Under the pieces are notes generated by a model. That model searched no databases. It was not told where the DNA came from and worked only from the letters and a program-made list of their open reading frames with translations. DNA of 64,000 nucleotides, taken from NCBI GenBank assembly GCA_028703495.1, contig JAQVMT010000003.1, positions 108,517-172,516 on the forward strand, read 5' to 3'. The position numbers and the translations under genes were made by a program. Positions 28,821 to 38,194 of this stretch are shown here, in pieces. This DNA comes from Clostridia bacterium. GTDB taxonomy: Bacteria > Bacillota > Clostridia > Christensenellales > CAG-314. The first letter of the stretch is position 1. Each line of letters begins with the position of its first letter.

Positions 28821-29840
28821 GTGATAATACCCGAGTTTATCAAAAAAGGCGGTTCGGTGGGGGTTTGTGCGCCCTCCTGTTCGTTGAGCTTTGAGGATTC
28901 CGAGCGATTGCAAAGTGCGAAGGACTATTTCAAGTCGCAAGGCTTTTTCGTGATTGTTTCGCCGAATACCGTAAAAGACGGGTTCAAGGCGGCAACCGCG
29001 GATGCAAGGTTGCGCGCGGCGGAGTTTTCCGAGCTTTACGCCTCTGACGTGGGTGCAATTTTCGCGGCAACGGGCGGCGAGTTGGAGCTGGACATACTCG
29101 AGCATTTGGATGCAGAATTTTTGCGTGCGCAAAAGCCCAAGTGGTTCTGCGGATATTCGGACAATACGGTGCTTTCCGATTATCTGTTGACGCATTTGGA
29201 TACCGCATCGCTTTACGGGTACAACGTAGGGGCATACGGCGATCGCCCCTTGGATGAGAGCACGAAACGTCAGTTCGAGCTGATTTGCGGCAGTCGGAGA
29301 AGCTTCGAATCCTATCCTCTTCATCAGACCGAAAGATTCGATTTTACAACAGCGGGCAAACTTGCCGGCTATAACCTAACCGAAAAAACCGTGATAACTT
29401 CGATTTACGGCAATCACGCCGCGGGCAGGTTGTTTGGCGGCTGTCTCGATGTTCTGCTCTGCATTTTGGGAACGCGGTTCGATAAGTCGACGGAGTTTTT
29501 CGACAAGTACAAGGGCGACGGTATTCTGTTCTTTTTGGAAAGCTGTGAACTCAACGCATTGGCTGTTTACAGAGGACTTTCGCAAATGCGCTACGCCGAC
29601 TATTTTAAGCACGCTACGGGATTCGTGTTTGGCAGGCCGCTCGATGAAAGTGTTTATTTCGATTATTCCTTTGAGGATGCCGCAAAAGAGGCTCTCGCGC
29701 CCTTGAGGCTTCCGATGTTTTTCGGTGCGGATTTGGGACACAAGCCGCCATCTCTCCCCTTTGTCAACGGTGCAGTCGCCGACGTGGTCGCAAATAACGG
29801 CAAAATGTTGCTTTCCTACGGTTTACGTTCTAAGTGTTGA
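28821..29840 (+). CDS. ldcA: LD-carboxypeptidase (peptidase family S66)
   Basis: Serine peptidase that removes the terminal D-alanine from cytoplasmic tetrapeptide muropeptides during peptidoglycan recycling. The start is GTG 28821 behind GGAGG (6-base spacing). Landmarks of the 339-residue protein are GSVGVCAPS near residue 11, the nucleophile Ser in GYSDNT (about 112), the catalytic Glu in FLESCE (about 241) and His in DLGHKPP (about 309). The extreme C-terminus looks remodelled: the last 22 codons belong to a tandem repeat of 87-88 bases that continues beyond the stop, and the final downstream copy ends GKMALRYRF then stop, which may be the ancestral end. Neighbouring genes give no pathway clue. 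Confidence 0.9.
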   Translation: MIIPEFIKKGGSVGVCAPSCSLSFEDSERLQSAKDYFKSQGFFVIVSPNTVKDGFKAATADARLRAAEFSELYASDVGAIFAATGGELELDILEHLDAEFLRAQKPKWFCGYSDNTVLSDYLLTHLDTASLYGYNVGAYGDRPLDESTKRQFELICGSRRSFESYPLHQTERFDFTTAGKLAGYNLTEKTVITSIYGNHAAGRLFGGCLDVLLCILGTRFDKSTEFFDKYKGDGILFFLESCELNALAVYRGLSQMRYADYFKHATGFVFGRPLDESVYFDYSFEDAAKEALAPLRLPMFFGADLGHKPPSLPFVNGAVADVVANNGKMLLSYGLRSKC

Positions 29841-30003
29841 GGCTAATGGTTTTGGTCGGAAGTCGCCGACGTGGTCGCAAATAACAGCAAGATGTTGCTT
29901 TCCTATGGTTTGCGTTCTAAGTGTTGGGGCTAATGGTTTATGGTCAATAGTCGCCGACGTGGTCGCAAATAACGGCAAGATGGCACTTCGGTATCGCTTT
30001 TAA
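29775..30003. repeat. 3'-end tandem duplication of the LD-carboxypeptidase gene
   Basis: Three copies begin GTCGCCGACGTGGTCGCAAA at 29775 (inside the gene), 29862 and 29950 (periods 87 and 88). The first two continue to TTCTAAGTGTTG; the third departs after GGCAAGATGG and runs to its own TAA at 30000-30003. The remaining spacer to 30222 has no supported gene. Confidence 0.93.
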
Positions 30004-30222
30004 CCGCGCACATTCATTTCAACCGACTATACCGAGGCGGTTTATTTGCGTGTTGAATTTATTTGCGGTTTAAGGTGGCACGAGCGACTCCGTTATATTT
30101 TAGCTTTTGGCGCACGTATTATACACCCCCTATATGTCGGCAGTTTGTGCATCGGCTTTAATTTGGTAAAGCAAGTTTTTCCGTTTATTATGTAATTGTT
30201 GTAACAATGTTCTATTTTTCAA

Positions 30223-30251
30223 TTGACAGTTTGAAGCAAATGTGATATATT
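30223..30251 (+). promoter_or_regulatory. Promoter of the triplicated membrane protein gene
   Basis: TTGACA (30223-30228), 17 bases, TATATT (30246-30251), 41 bases before the start codon. Confidence 0.8.
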
Positions 30252-30291
30252 TTGTACGATAAAACAACGTTAAGTTTTTTCGGAGGTTAAA

Positions 30292-30897
30292 ATGAAAGAC
30301 GATTTTGACAAAGAATACAATAAGAAGTTTAAAGATGACGAGGACGACGGGTTCGAGTTTAAGAAGGACTTCAACAATGGCAACATTCATGTTTCGGTTG
30401 AGAAGGACTGCATAAACTTGGACGATGACGAGGTATCGCGAAGGCACCGCGTAAAGAGGTGGTACAGATTCCCCTATCCGATGTTTATTGTGCTTGCGTT
30501 CTTGCTGTTGGGATTCTTGGCAGATGCATGGAATGTGGCTTGGGTATTGTTTTTGACGATTCCTATCTATTATGCGGGCGTGACGGTTGCTTTGAAGAAG
30601 CATTTTCGCGGATTTCCGTACACGCTGCTTTGCATTGTGATTTACCTGCTTTTGGGGCTGATATTCGGCGATAAAATCCCGTATATATGGGCTTGGGGGC
30701 TTTTGATATTCGCGACCGTTCCTGTTTACTATATGGTTGTGCGCAAGAAGAATTTTTGGAAGAATTTCCCCTATGTGATGCTCTGCGTAATCGTATTCTT
30801 GGTATTGGGCTTCACCTTGGATGCATGGCACCCCGGTTGGGTGGTCTTTTTGACAATCCCGATTTTCTATTCCATTGTGGATATGGTAAAGTATTGA
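30292..30897 (+). CDS. Membrane protein with three repeated two-helix units
   Basis: Unknown function. The 201-residue protein has a very acidic and lysine-rich cytoplasmic-like N-terminus (residues 1-55), then three copies of a two-helix unit starting FPY: FPYPMFIVLAFLLLGF at about 60, FPYTLLCIVIYLLLGL at about 106 and FPYVMLCVIVFLVLGF at about 160. The first and third continue with DAW, a tryptophan and VLFLTIP or VVFLTIP. Similar hydrophobic modules occur as C-terminal tails of some Firmicutes helix-turn-helix regulators, but no DNA-binding domain is present here. GGAGG lies 5 bases before the ATG. Confidence 0.75.
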   Translation: MKDDFDKEYNKKFKDDEDDGFEFKKDFNNGNIHVSVEKDCINLDDDEVSRRHRVKRWYRFPYPMFIVLAFLLLGFLADAWNVAWVLFLTIPIYYAGVTVALKKHFRGFPYTLLCIVIYLLLGLIFGDKIPYIWAWGLLIFATVPVYYMVVRKKNFWKNFPYVMLCVIVFLVLGFTLDAWHPGWVVFLTIPIFYSIVDMVKY

Positions 30898-30936
30898 TTT
30901 GAGTTCGCTCAATCGCGCAATCGAAAGCCGAGTATT

Positions 30937-31082
30937 AAGCAATTGACGTGATTATTGAAGTTAAGCGGACAAGTGATACTGTTGAAGGTTAAGCCAAAAG
31001 GCTAAGCGATTGACGTAATTTTTGAAGTTAAAACAAATATGTGAACTATTGAAGGGTAAGCCGAAAGACAAGGTTTACCCTT
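30937..31082. repeat. 67-bp tandem duplication ending in a hairpin
   Basis: Copies start AAGCAATTGACG at 30937 and AAGCGATTGACG at 31004 (period 67). The second ends in a hairpin, AAGGGTAAGCC (31052-31062) with GGTTTACCCTT (31072-31082), which may terminate the preceding gene although only TTAATA follows. The spacer 30898-31329 shows no supported gene; a frame running 31022-31258 lacks a ribosome binding site. Confidence 0.75.
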
Positions 31083-31329
31083 TAATATACGACAAAAGAG
31101 GGATTTTTCGAGGCAACAAGCCCCGTTTACATAAGGCAAATTTGCATTTTGTTATGTGCAACAAGAACGGCGGTATAACGAGAAGCATTAAGGGTAGTGC
31201 AACAAAAACGTACGGCAAAAGCCGAATTCGGCTAAGCCGTCAAGGCAAGAAGGATTAGTAATACTAATTTACGCCTGCTTTCAGCCGTTCTATCCCGATT
31301 TCGGTAATTAAGACAACGCGGAAAAGCCG

Positions 31330-31929
31330 TCAAGGCAGTAAAGAATTATCGACCGAACCGTCCGAGGGGTTTTGGCAACAGGCGTAGTAGCAGGAGCCTC
31401 CTGCAAAAATCTCGACAAAGGCGGTATTTTTGTGCTTTACGAAGCTACGTTTGACTGCATAGACTATGCCGACGGCGGTATTTCCCGAAAATAGCAAGCC
31501 TATTTCATAGTGAGGAAGCTCTGCATCACCGAAATTATCCTTGCCATAGCTATTGATGAAGCGGTTGACGTTATTGAACACGCTGACGAAGTAGCCGTTT
31601 TGTAGCTTATCGCAAAGATCGACACAGCGTTTATTCTCATCGAGAAGGGAAAGCAGGCTGCTCTTGACCTTGTTGATATAGCCGCCCTTAAGGACGTAAT
31701 CGCCCAAGACGAAGACCTCGATACCGCGTTTTGGGCGCACTGCGGAAGCTTTTGCGTGCGGCGCGGCGACGGTCATAAGCATAAGACCTGTACGTTTTGG
31801 CTTTGCGACCTCGCAAAAGGGCTGTGCGTTCTCCAAGGTCGTTGCCGCTTTTTGCATTGTATAGAGCGAATCACATTCATCTGCGGCTTCGTTCACGTCG
31901 AAGGCATCCGACGATAGTACTATTTCCAT
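31330..31929 (-). CDS. Hypothetical protein, 199 residues
   Basis: I recognise no family. The start ATG 31929 was chosen because a run of G (GGGGGGAT) lies about 7 bases upstream. The protein has no signal peptide or membrane segment. It has scattered cysteines, with the cluster CYYACC near the C-terminus, and a central segment GIEVFVLGDYVLKGGYINKV that looks like alternating strands. The last 12 residues are polar and probably disordered. It stands alone between an opposite-strand gene and the ABC transporter gene. Confidence 0.6.
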   Translation of the reverse strand: MEIVLSSDAFDVNEAADECDSLYTMQKAATTLENAQPFCEVAKPKRTGLMLMTVAAPHAKASAVRPKRGIEVFVLGDYVLKGGYINKVKSSLLSLLDENKRCVDLCDKLQNGYFVSVFNNVNRFINSYGKDNFGDAELPHYEIGLLFSGNTAVGIVYAVKRSFVKHKNTAFVEIFAGGSCYYACCQNPSDGSVDNSLLP

Positions 31930-32275
31930 AAAAAATCCCCCCAATCGAATATGCATATTACCTAAGGACTGCGACTTAAAGCCGCAAGAGTCCGTCGGCG
32001 AGTCTATTATAACTCAACATCGTTGGGGGGTTCTGTCTTATATTGTAAAAGTCTTGTATGTTTTGCACCCGTCTGCAATCGACAGGTGCGCCTTTGCTTT
32101 TGTTCGTGCTTCAATATTTGCTTATTTTATTCGCAAATACGGTGCCTTTCGATTAAACATTAACAAGGCGAGCAAATATTCGGTATGCGAGCTTTGCTCA
32201 CTTATTATATATAGCAGATTTGACGTCTTGCAATTATGCATTGCCTGCCAAGACTGCGGTTATGAGGAGCTATGC
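31930..32275. other. Spacer without a supported gene
   Basis: A TATAAT box on the minus strand (complement of 32006-32011) could serve the hypothetical gene at 31330, but no good -35 hexamer is at the right distance. GAGCTTTGCTCACTT near 32190 resembles GAGCTATGCTCACTT at 32267-32281, another small copy of the 3' end of the adjacent ABC transporter gene. Confidence 0.4.
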
Positions 32276-35077
32276 TCACTTGTTTCTTATCGCATCGATA
32301 GGACGTTTTCTTGCAATTTTGATTACGGGAAGCAGGCATGCGATAGTTGCGCCGAATACCGAAACGCCGAGAATACCCAAAACCGTAATAAATCGAAGCG
32401 TTACCGCTTGAATCTCCAAGCCGAGCTCCTCTGTTGCCGCACTGTTAATGTAGCCGATAAACAACGCCGTAAATACCAAAGCCAACACAAAGCACATCAA
32501 CGCAATAAGAACGCTTTCTGCCCAAAATACGTTGAATACGTCCGTTCCTCTTGCTCCGATAGCACGCAAAACGCCTATTTCTTTCTTTTTGGCGACCACG
32601 CTGTTGCCGATAAAGGAGCTTAGCAGTAAAAGCGCGAAAATGCCGAACACAATTCCAAGTGTTACAAACACGTCTTTGAGTATCTCGAACAAAACGCCGA
32701 GGTTGTCGATTGTATACATAATGTTGTTCTTAAGCTCGTAAGGGCTGTTTACATTCGTATGCAAATCTACCATTTTGCGAATTTCGGCGGATGAATCGGG
32801 CATATTGCCAATGGCGAAGGTGTAGATGTTGTCCGAAGCAGAGCTGAATGACCCCATAAGCGAGTAAACGTCCTTGGTCAGCACCGCCAAGGGCAGATCG
32901 TTTTCCACAACTCCCACGATTCTGCAGTTGATGGTGTAATAGTTTTCCAATTTGCCAATAACGGCAGAGCCGGACAGCATACAGTCCAGCTTGCTAAGCT
33001 CGTTGAGTTCAAGCCCCTCGTCCTCGGTGTAAAAGCCGTTTTGCAACAAGCCCGTAGAAACGACGATATCGTTTACTTTAAAAACGCCAATGTCATCGGC
33101 GTAGGTTACATTTCTGCCGTTGTTCCAAACGTCGGAAAGCGAATCGACTCGAATCAAATATGAAGAACCCGATCCGAATTTAACATTACCCTCGCCGTCA
33201 TAGCAATAATAACCGCTTTGTGATGAAAGCACGTCGGTTCCGATAAGCTCGTTTATCCTTGTTTCGATAAACTCCTCCGAGACGAAAGCAACCGAAAGAT
33301 AGCTGTAGTTTAACAGGCTGCCTAGCTCTCCATATAAAAAGTAAGTAGCAGCAAAGTCCAAAAACTCCGCATCGGACTCCTCGCTGTAAAGAACGTCGTA
33401 TCTGCTCATATCCATTCCGGTATCGATAATTCCCGAAATAACGACCTTGCCCACACCGTCGAGAGTCAACGTTTTGCCGACCATATCCGCGCTGTTATTA
33501 ATGACGTATTTGTCGCCTTCCTCGGTATCGATGTCTAAATAGCCCGCTCTAATAAAGGACAAACAGGCGATCTCGGTAAGCGCAATCTCGTTACGTCCCT
33601 TGGGGTATGTGCCTGCGGACAGGGAATAACCCAAGCTCGCAAGCCCGCTTTCATTCGATTTCACAAAGCCCGACAGGTTTTGAACGTATAGGGGCATATA
33701 CCCCTCGTAAAGCTTTGAACTGTCGGCAAAATACTTGCCTAAGGACAAGTTGTTTTGAATATAGCAGAATACGCCGTTGAAATCCCTGCCGAAGGTTTTT
33801 TCCAGGAAATCGATATCCGCATTGCCCATATTCAAATTCCTTGAATAGGTGAAAAAGCCGCCGAAATCGCTTTCGTCTTTTAAAACCTTGGAAAAAGTTG
33901 CGTATTCCACGCCCGATTCGACGATTGAACGCGTTGCAGTTACCTCGGCTTTGTAGGATGCAACCGAAAAGGAAAAGCCGAAAAACGTGAATGCAATCAC
34001 ACAGAGCAATATCGTGAATATCAGCTTTACCTTTTTATATTTTAGCGCGCTCGCGCCTATTCTTACCGCGCACTTAACGGGAAGCTTGGATTTAATCGAC
34101 TTAAAATCCTCCGACGTGTCGGAAATTGCAACGGTATTGAGGTTTGTGTCGGTAAACAACTGCTCCGACGAGTTATATAACCTTGAAGCATCCGTAATGC
34201 AATCGATTTTGACCTTGCGCCCTGCAACAAGCCTAATGTATTCGCAGATTTTCATCCGCTCCTCGTCGGTCAAGACAAAGGGGAAAAGCACGCTTTCGAC
34301 AACTCCGTCATCGGAAGTCGCGTTCGCGCTCTCCAAGCCATCGGAAATTGCATCAGTGTCGCCTTGGCTGTCTGAAACCATGTCGGAGCTTGTCGCAATT
34401 CCAAGCTCTCGCGAGACGTCCTTAATGACCCTGCCGTCCTTAAGCTCGATAATTCTGTCGGCATAGCTGTATGCGTACTCGACATCGTGGCTTACCACAA
34501 GCACGAGACGGTCGGCAGACAGCTTTTTAAGGGTATCGAGTACCTGCTTGCCCGTGACGGTATCGAGTGCGCCCGTAGGCTCGTCCGCAAGAATGATTTT
34601 TGGATTTTTGACGATGGCTCTTGCGATAGCAACACGCTGCATTTGACCGCCGCTAAGCTCGTTGGTTTTGCGGTTGGCAAGGTCGGCAATGCCCACCTCG
34701 TTCATAACCTCATTGATTTTGGCGTTGTCAGCCTTCATGCCGCGAAGCTCCATAGCCAACGCGATATTTGCGCCCACCGTGAACTCGGGCAGAAGGTTAT
34801 AATCCTGAAAGACAAAGCCGACATAGGTATTACGATAGCTGTCGAATTCGCTTTGAGAGAAGCTTTTGGTGGACTTGCCCAAAACGCGCATATCGCCCGA
34901 GTCGTACTTGTCCAAGCCTCCGATGAGGTTGAGCAGAGTGCTCTTACCGCTTCCGGACTTGCCGATGACAAAGACCATACCCTTATCGCCGAACTCCAAA
35001 TCCACTCCGTAAAGGGCATCTACGAAAACCTTGGACTTTGTTTTATACCGCTTGTGCATATTCATTATTTTAATCAT
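32276..35077 (-). CDS. MacB-type ABC transporter, ATPase-permease fusion
   Basis: Single-chain exporter or mechanotransmission ABC protein of 933 residues. The start at ATG 35077 has GGAG 5 bases upstream. The N-terminal ATPase (about residues 1-225) shows Walker A GKSGSGKST, signature LSGGQMQRVAIARA, Walker B IILADEPTGALD and the H-loop. A polar linker with low-complexity serine and aspartate follows (about 230-340). The permease has one membrane helix near residue 350, a large extracytoplasmic domain of roughly 430 residues, and three C-terminal helices with the FtsX/MacB fold (EIGVLRAIGARGTDVFNVF). This is the four-helix MacB topology, usual for peptide, antibiotic or lipoprotein-related transport. 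The substrate is not predictable. An HdeD-like gene lies 80 bases upstream on the same strand. Confidence 0.88.
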   Translation of the reverse strand: MIKIMNMHKRYKTKSKVFVDALYGVDLEFGDKGMVFVIGKSGSGKSTLLNLIGGLDKYDSGDMRVLGKSTKSFSQSEFDSYRNTYVGFVFQDYNLLPEFTVGANIALAMELRGMKADNAKINEVMNEVGIADLANRKTNELSGGQMQRVAIARAIVKNPKIILADEPTGALDTVTGKQVLDTLKKLSADRLVLVVSHDVEYAYSYADRIIELKDGRVIKDVSRELGIATSSDMVSDSQGDTDAISDGLESANATSDDGVVESVLFPFVLTDEERMKICEYIRLVAGRKVKIDCITDASRLYNSSEQLFTDTNLNTVAISDTSEDFKSIKSKLPVKCAVRIGASALKYKKVKLIFTILLCVIAFTFFGFSFSVASYKAEVTATRSIVESGVEYATFSKVLKDESDFGGFFTYSRNLNMGNADIDFLEKTFGRDFNGVFCYIQNNLSLGKYFADSSKLYEGYMPLYVQNLSGFVKSNESGLASLGYSLSAGTYPKGRNEIALTEIACLSFIRAGYLDIDTEEGDKYVINNSADMVGKTLTLDGVGKVVISGIIDTGMDMSRYDVLYSEESDAEFLDFAATYFLYGELGSLLNYSYLSVAFVSEEFIETRINELIGTDVLSSQSGYYCYDGEGNVKFGSGSSYLIRVDSLSDVWNNGRNVTYADDIGVFKVNDIVVSTGLLQNGFYTEDEGLELNELSKLDCMLSGSAVIGKLENYYTINCRIVGVVENDLPLAVLTKDVYSLMGSFSSASDNIYTFAIGNMPDSSAEIRKMVDLHTNVNSPYELKNNIMYTIDNLGVLFEILKDVFVTLGIVFGIFALLLLSSFIGNSVVAKKKEIGVLRAIGARGTDVFNVFWAESVLIALMCFVLALVFTALFIGYINSAATEELGLEIQAVTLRFITVLGILGVSVFGATIACLLPVIKIARKRPIDAIRNK

Positions 35078-35157
35078 AAGGACTCCCCTGCACCCGGTTA
35101 AATGCAATCCGATACTTATTCGTTTTCGGTAAATTAGCCGCGGTTAATGTAAGCAGC

Positions 35158-35631
35158 TTATGCCTTGCTCTTACCGAGCATAAGCGAAATGCCATAGAGG
35201 ATAAGAAGCACGCCGCAGATAATTGTGAAAATGTCCATGAGTGTGCCGAACATAAATAAAAAGGCAATGCCCAGAAGTATTTCGATTATCGGGTAAAGGA
35301 AGAAGCCAAAAAAGGCTTTTGCTCCCTTGAGGTGCTTTGCGGCGGCGGAGTTCTTGATAAATTGATAAACTCCCATAAGTATAAGCGCGACGCCCAAAAT
35401 TATGACGCAAACACTTAAAAACAGCCAGCCGCCTAAAATAACGACAACTCCCACGCCACATGCGACAAGTCCACCGATAAGGTTGGCTTTCACGATCATC
35501 ATTATGCCGTTAACGATGAGGATCACGCCCAAAGCCGTGATAATGTACGAGAGAACCTCGCCCTGCATAACGCAAAGCAACACGCCGATTATTACGGCGA
35601 GAATGCCCAATACAAAGTTTGAAAATTTCAT
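35158..35631 (-). CDS. DUF308/HdeD-like membrane protein
   Basis: A 157-residue, almost wholly hydrophobic protein with six predicted membrane helices in repeated two-helix units, each with the pattern LGVxLIxxGIxxI (for example ITALGVILIVNGIMMI and IICGVLLILYGISLML). This matches the short-repeat DUF308 family that includes HdeD, linked in enterobacteria to acid resistance. AAGGAG lies 8 bases before the ATG. It is likely cotranscribed with the MacB-type gene downstream. Role here unknown. Confidence 0.8.
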   Translation of the reverse strand: MKFSNFVLGILAVIIGVLLCVMQGEVLSYIITALGVILIVNGIMMIVKANLIGGLVACGVGVVVILGGWLFLSVCVIILGVALILMGVYQFIKNSAAAKHLKGAKAFFGFFLYPIIEILLGIAFLFMFGTLMDIFTIICGVLLILYGISLMLGKSKA

Positions 35632-35793
35632 TTTGGTATCTCCTTTTGATGTCGCAATCTGTTATCCTATTCGCTTTACGCACCCTGTTGACGGGATTTT
35701 TGCCTTTCGCTCATACGCAGACAATAGACGGCGAACTTATTTTATATCTATCTTGTCCCGACTTGCCCTTTTAATGTAAGGCAAGAGGTGTTG

Positions 35794-36822
35794 TTAGGGC
35801 AATTGCGTAGGCAAAATGCCGCGGTTGAGAAGTCTTTTAAAGTAATCCACCTTGGTATACATGCGCTTTGTTCTGCCGTTCGCCTTTTCCATTGTGCGGG
35901 TAATAAACCGCACAGCATAGTTCAAATGCTTATCATTTTTAACGATGACAGCCGATTTAAAGGGCAATACGCGCGAAAAGGTGTTTTCGGTAAGCAGTGG
36001 CGACGGCGGAAATGCGGTGGACACAAGTCGGGAGAAAATCCGAATATTTCCGTCCACAATGTCCAAAACCATAACGGGAACGCCGTAAATTTCATACAGC
36101 TCGCACTCCTTAAAGAAAAGGTCTTTTGTGCCTTCGTACCGCATTATGGTGTTTTTCAAGAAGTTGTAGCGGTTTTTCGCCGATTCGTTCAAGCGTCTAA
36201 GCCGATTAGGGTAGTTTACGTTGCCCTCGACAACGCCTGTTTTGTCGTTAACGTCCCAATCGCCGCTTGCCTTTTCCTCGAAAACGTGGTCAAACGCCAC
36301 AAGTGTCATCGAATCGTTCGCCCTCTCGTCCTCTCGCGGATTGTATCCACGCTTGACCGATTGCGGCGCCACTCTTTCATACTTAGGCTCGGAAGCATTT
36401 TCAAAACGCCTGCCTTCCTCATAATTCCTGCGTGTAAAGTTATCCTCACCCGATTCCTTGAACTTGTCTGCACGAGTGCTGTCGGGTTCGGACGAGGAAA
36501 GCACGTTTATTCCTGCAAGGTCCTCCGACTCCGCTTGAGTATTATTCATATTAGAATCGGATTCTTCTACAGCTTCCACCTCATCGAAAGCTTCCGCTTG
36601 AGCGTAATCAAAATTCGAATCGGTTTCCTTTATCTCATCAACACCGTCGACTGCTTCCGCTTGAGCGCTGTTTATTTCGTTATCCTCAAGAATCTCCACC
36701 TCGTCTAAATCCGTTTGCGCTTCCGCGTCAATCGGGCGCGGATTTGCCTCGTTGAAGGCTTTTGACGATTGCTGGTTTTTCGGAATGTACGGTGTTTTCT
36801 TCTTTCCCTTTTTTGCCGACAT
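35794..36822 (-). CDS. Hypothetical protein with acidic repeat-bearing N-terminus
   Basis: No known family recognised. The start at ATG 36822 has GGGGGAG 5 bases upstream. The 342-residue product begins with a lysine-rich patch (SAKKGKKK), then about 110 disordered, acidic residues containing imperfect repeats of about 20 residues around AQAEA, for example INSAQAEAVDGVDEI and FDYAQAEAFDEVEAV. The C-terminal 150 residues look folded: RRLNESAKNRYNFLK, YEIYGVPVMVLDIVDG and a basic end. No membrane segments. It lies beside the helicase-loader gene on the same strand, but 239 bases apart, so a functional link is only a guess. Confidence 0.65.
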   Translation of the reverse strand: MSAKKGKKKTPYIPKNQQSSKAFNEANPRPIDAEAQTDLDEVEILEDNEINSAQAEAVDGVDEIKETDSNFDYAQAEAFDEVEAVEESDSNMNNTQAESEDLAGINVLSSSEPDSTRADKFKESGEDNFTRRNYEEGRRFENASEPKYERVAPQSVKRGYNPREDERANDSMTLVAFDHVFEEKASGDWDVNDKTGVVEGNVNYPNRLRRLNESAKNRYNFLKNTIMRYEGTKDLFFKECELYEIYGVPVMVLDIVDGNIRIFSRLVSTAFPPSPLLTENTFSRVLPFKSAVIVKNDKHLNYAVRFITRTMEKANGRTKRMYTKVDYFKRLLNRGILPTQLP

Positions 36823-37061
36823 AGTTTCTCCCCCGAAATCTATACTAATGCTATAACTAAAACTAATCCACTTCAACTTAAAAATTTTCTTCGGTGTCTT
36901 TTTGGTCTAAAATCTCCAAAAGTGCTCGTTAGTAGATTGTGCTACGCCATGCGCTTTTTGAATTCTTTATTCTCAAAAACCCACTTGCCAAAATGCAAAT
37001 AAATCGAAGGCTGCCAATAACTTATTTAAGCCGAAAAGCCCGAACAAAACGAGCGGTCGCG

Positions 37062-37970
37062 CTACACCAAGCCGGTGCGGAAATCCCTTCCGCAAAGCTC
37101 GATAACATATGTCAACCGCTTATCGCAAAGCCTGCTGAAGATTCTTTCGCCGTAACGCGCGGAAAACTCATCCATGGCAAGGTTGCCCGAAATCCAAGTA
37201 GCTTTTTGGTTGTAGTTGCGCTCATCGATGAGGTTATACAGCGATGGAAGGGTGACGTTATTGTACGCCTGTTCGGAGCCCAAATCGTCGATTATAAGCG
37301 TTTCCACGCGCAAAAGCTCGTTCCAAAAGCCCGATTTATCTGCGTTTTGCGCCAAATGAATCTCTAAAAACAGCCGATTTAACTCAAACGCGCGCATAAA
37401 AATGAAGTCCGCTTCTCTTTCGATCAACCTGTTAGCCATGGCGTTGAGCAAATAGGTTTTTCCCCGACCGCTCTTTCCGATCAAAAGCAAATTGCGCTTT
37501 TCGGTCTTTCCCTCGGCAATCTCGGCGCACTTTGCAAAGGCGCGTGAATTTGCGCTTTCTGCCGTGGAGTTTTCAAAAGTAAAGTCGGGATTGACATTTA
37601 CGGACTTAAGCAAAAGCACACGGACGAGCTTGTTTACGCAATCGCAAAGCTTGCCGTTAACGTAACCGCTGTCACGGCACCTGTCGCAAAAGTAAGTCGG
37701 TTGAAGCGCGGACGAGTATAAGCCGATTGCGGCAAGCTCCTTATCCAATTCGGCTTGAGCGTTCTCTCGCAATTTCACAAGACGACTTCGATCGGCAGTT
37801 GTCTGCGCCTGTCCCAAGTCGATAGTATATGATCGGATTTCGTCGATCAGAGCGGCGCACGCCTTACTGCTCATCGCTCTTTGGCGGTTGCCGTGCAGAG
37901 CGAAATCGTTTCGCTCCTTTCTTTCTCGGACCGTCTTCAACGCTTCTTTTATTGCTTGCTCGGTGTTCAC
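37062..37970 (-). CDS. DnaC/DnaI-type helicase loader ATPase
   Basis: AAA+ protein expected to load the replicative helicase. The start is GTG 37970 with GAGG 5 bases upstream. The 302-residue protein has a helical N-terminal domain, a zinc-binding cluster CDRCRDSGYVNGKLCDC (about residues 94-110), Walker A GKSGRGKT near residue 164, Walker B LIIDDLG near residue 229 and a sensor region ending in an arginine-rich segment. The cysteine cluster and length match chromosomal DnaI/DnaC-like loaders more than IstB transposition proteins, and no transposase is nearby. It probably partners with the DnaD-domain protein encoded at 55716. Confidence 0.87.
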   Translation of the reverse strand: MNTEQAIKEALKTVRERKERNDFALHGNRQRAMSSKACAALIDEIRSYTIDLGQAQTTADRSRLVKLRENAQAELDKELAAIGLYSSALQPTYFCDRCRDSGYVNGKLCDCVNKLVRVLLLKSVNVNPDFTFENSTAESANSRAFAKCAEIAEGKTEKRNLLLIGKSGRGKTYLLNAMANRLIEREADFIFMRAFELNRLFLEIHLAQNADKSGFWNELLRVETLIIDDLGSEQAYNNVTLPSLYNLIDERNYNQKATWISGNLAMDEFSARYGERIFSRLCDKRLTYVIELCGRDFRTGLV

Positions 37971-38161
37971 ATTTTCCTCGCTTTTTACCGTTATTTATTT
38001 GAACGGCTTATACCTGCTCCTTCGCCGTAATCGGAGAAAAGAATACCGTTCCGTATATGCAAAAATCGGCAGATATAGCTTTTTTTCTAACGAATCTTCC
38101 TTAATTCCCGTAAATTCTAACATATTTTTGTCTTACTGTCAAACAGTATTGTAGCTTAGCG
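37971..38161. other. Upstream spacer of the helicase-loader gene
   Basis: AT-rich DNA rich in TTTT/AAAA runs between the loader start and the terminator at 38162. I see no convincing promoter hexamer pair or repeat in it. Confidence 0.4.
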
Positions 38162-38194
38162 AAAAAATGCGCTCCCGATAAGCCGAAAGCGCAT
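38162..38194 (-). terminator. Terminator of the ABC-2 transporter operon
   Basis: On the minus strand ATGCGCT (complement of 38188-38194) pairs with AGCGCAT (complement of 38167-38173), followed by TTTTTT. It separates the transporter gene from the helicase-loader gene. Confidence 0.75.

Noticed and set aside
31022..31258. Basic 78-residue frame (TTG start)
   Set aside because: No ribosome binding site, begins inside a tandem duplication and includes a hairpin; composition does not look coding.
37062..37970. IstB helper ATPase of an IS21 element
   Set aside because: The cysteine cluster and length fit a DnaC/DnaI loader, and no transposase or terminal inverted repeat is nearby.
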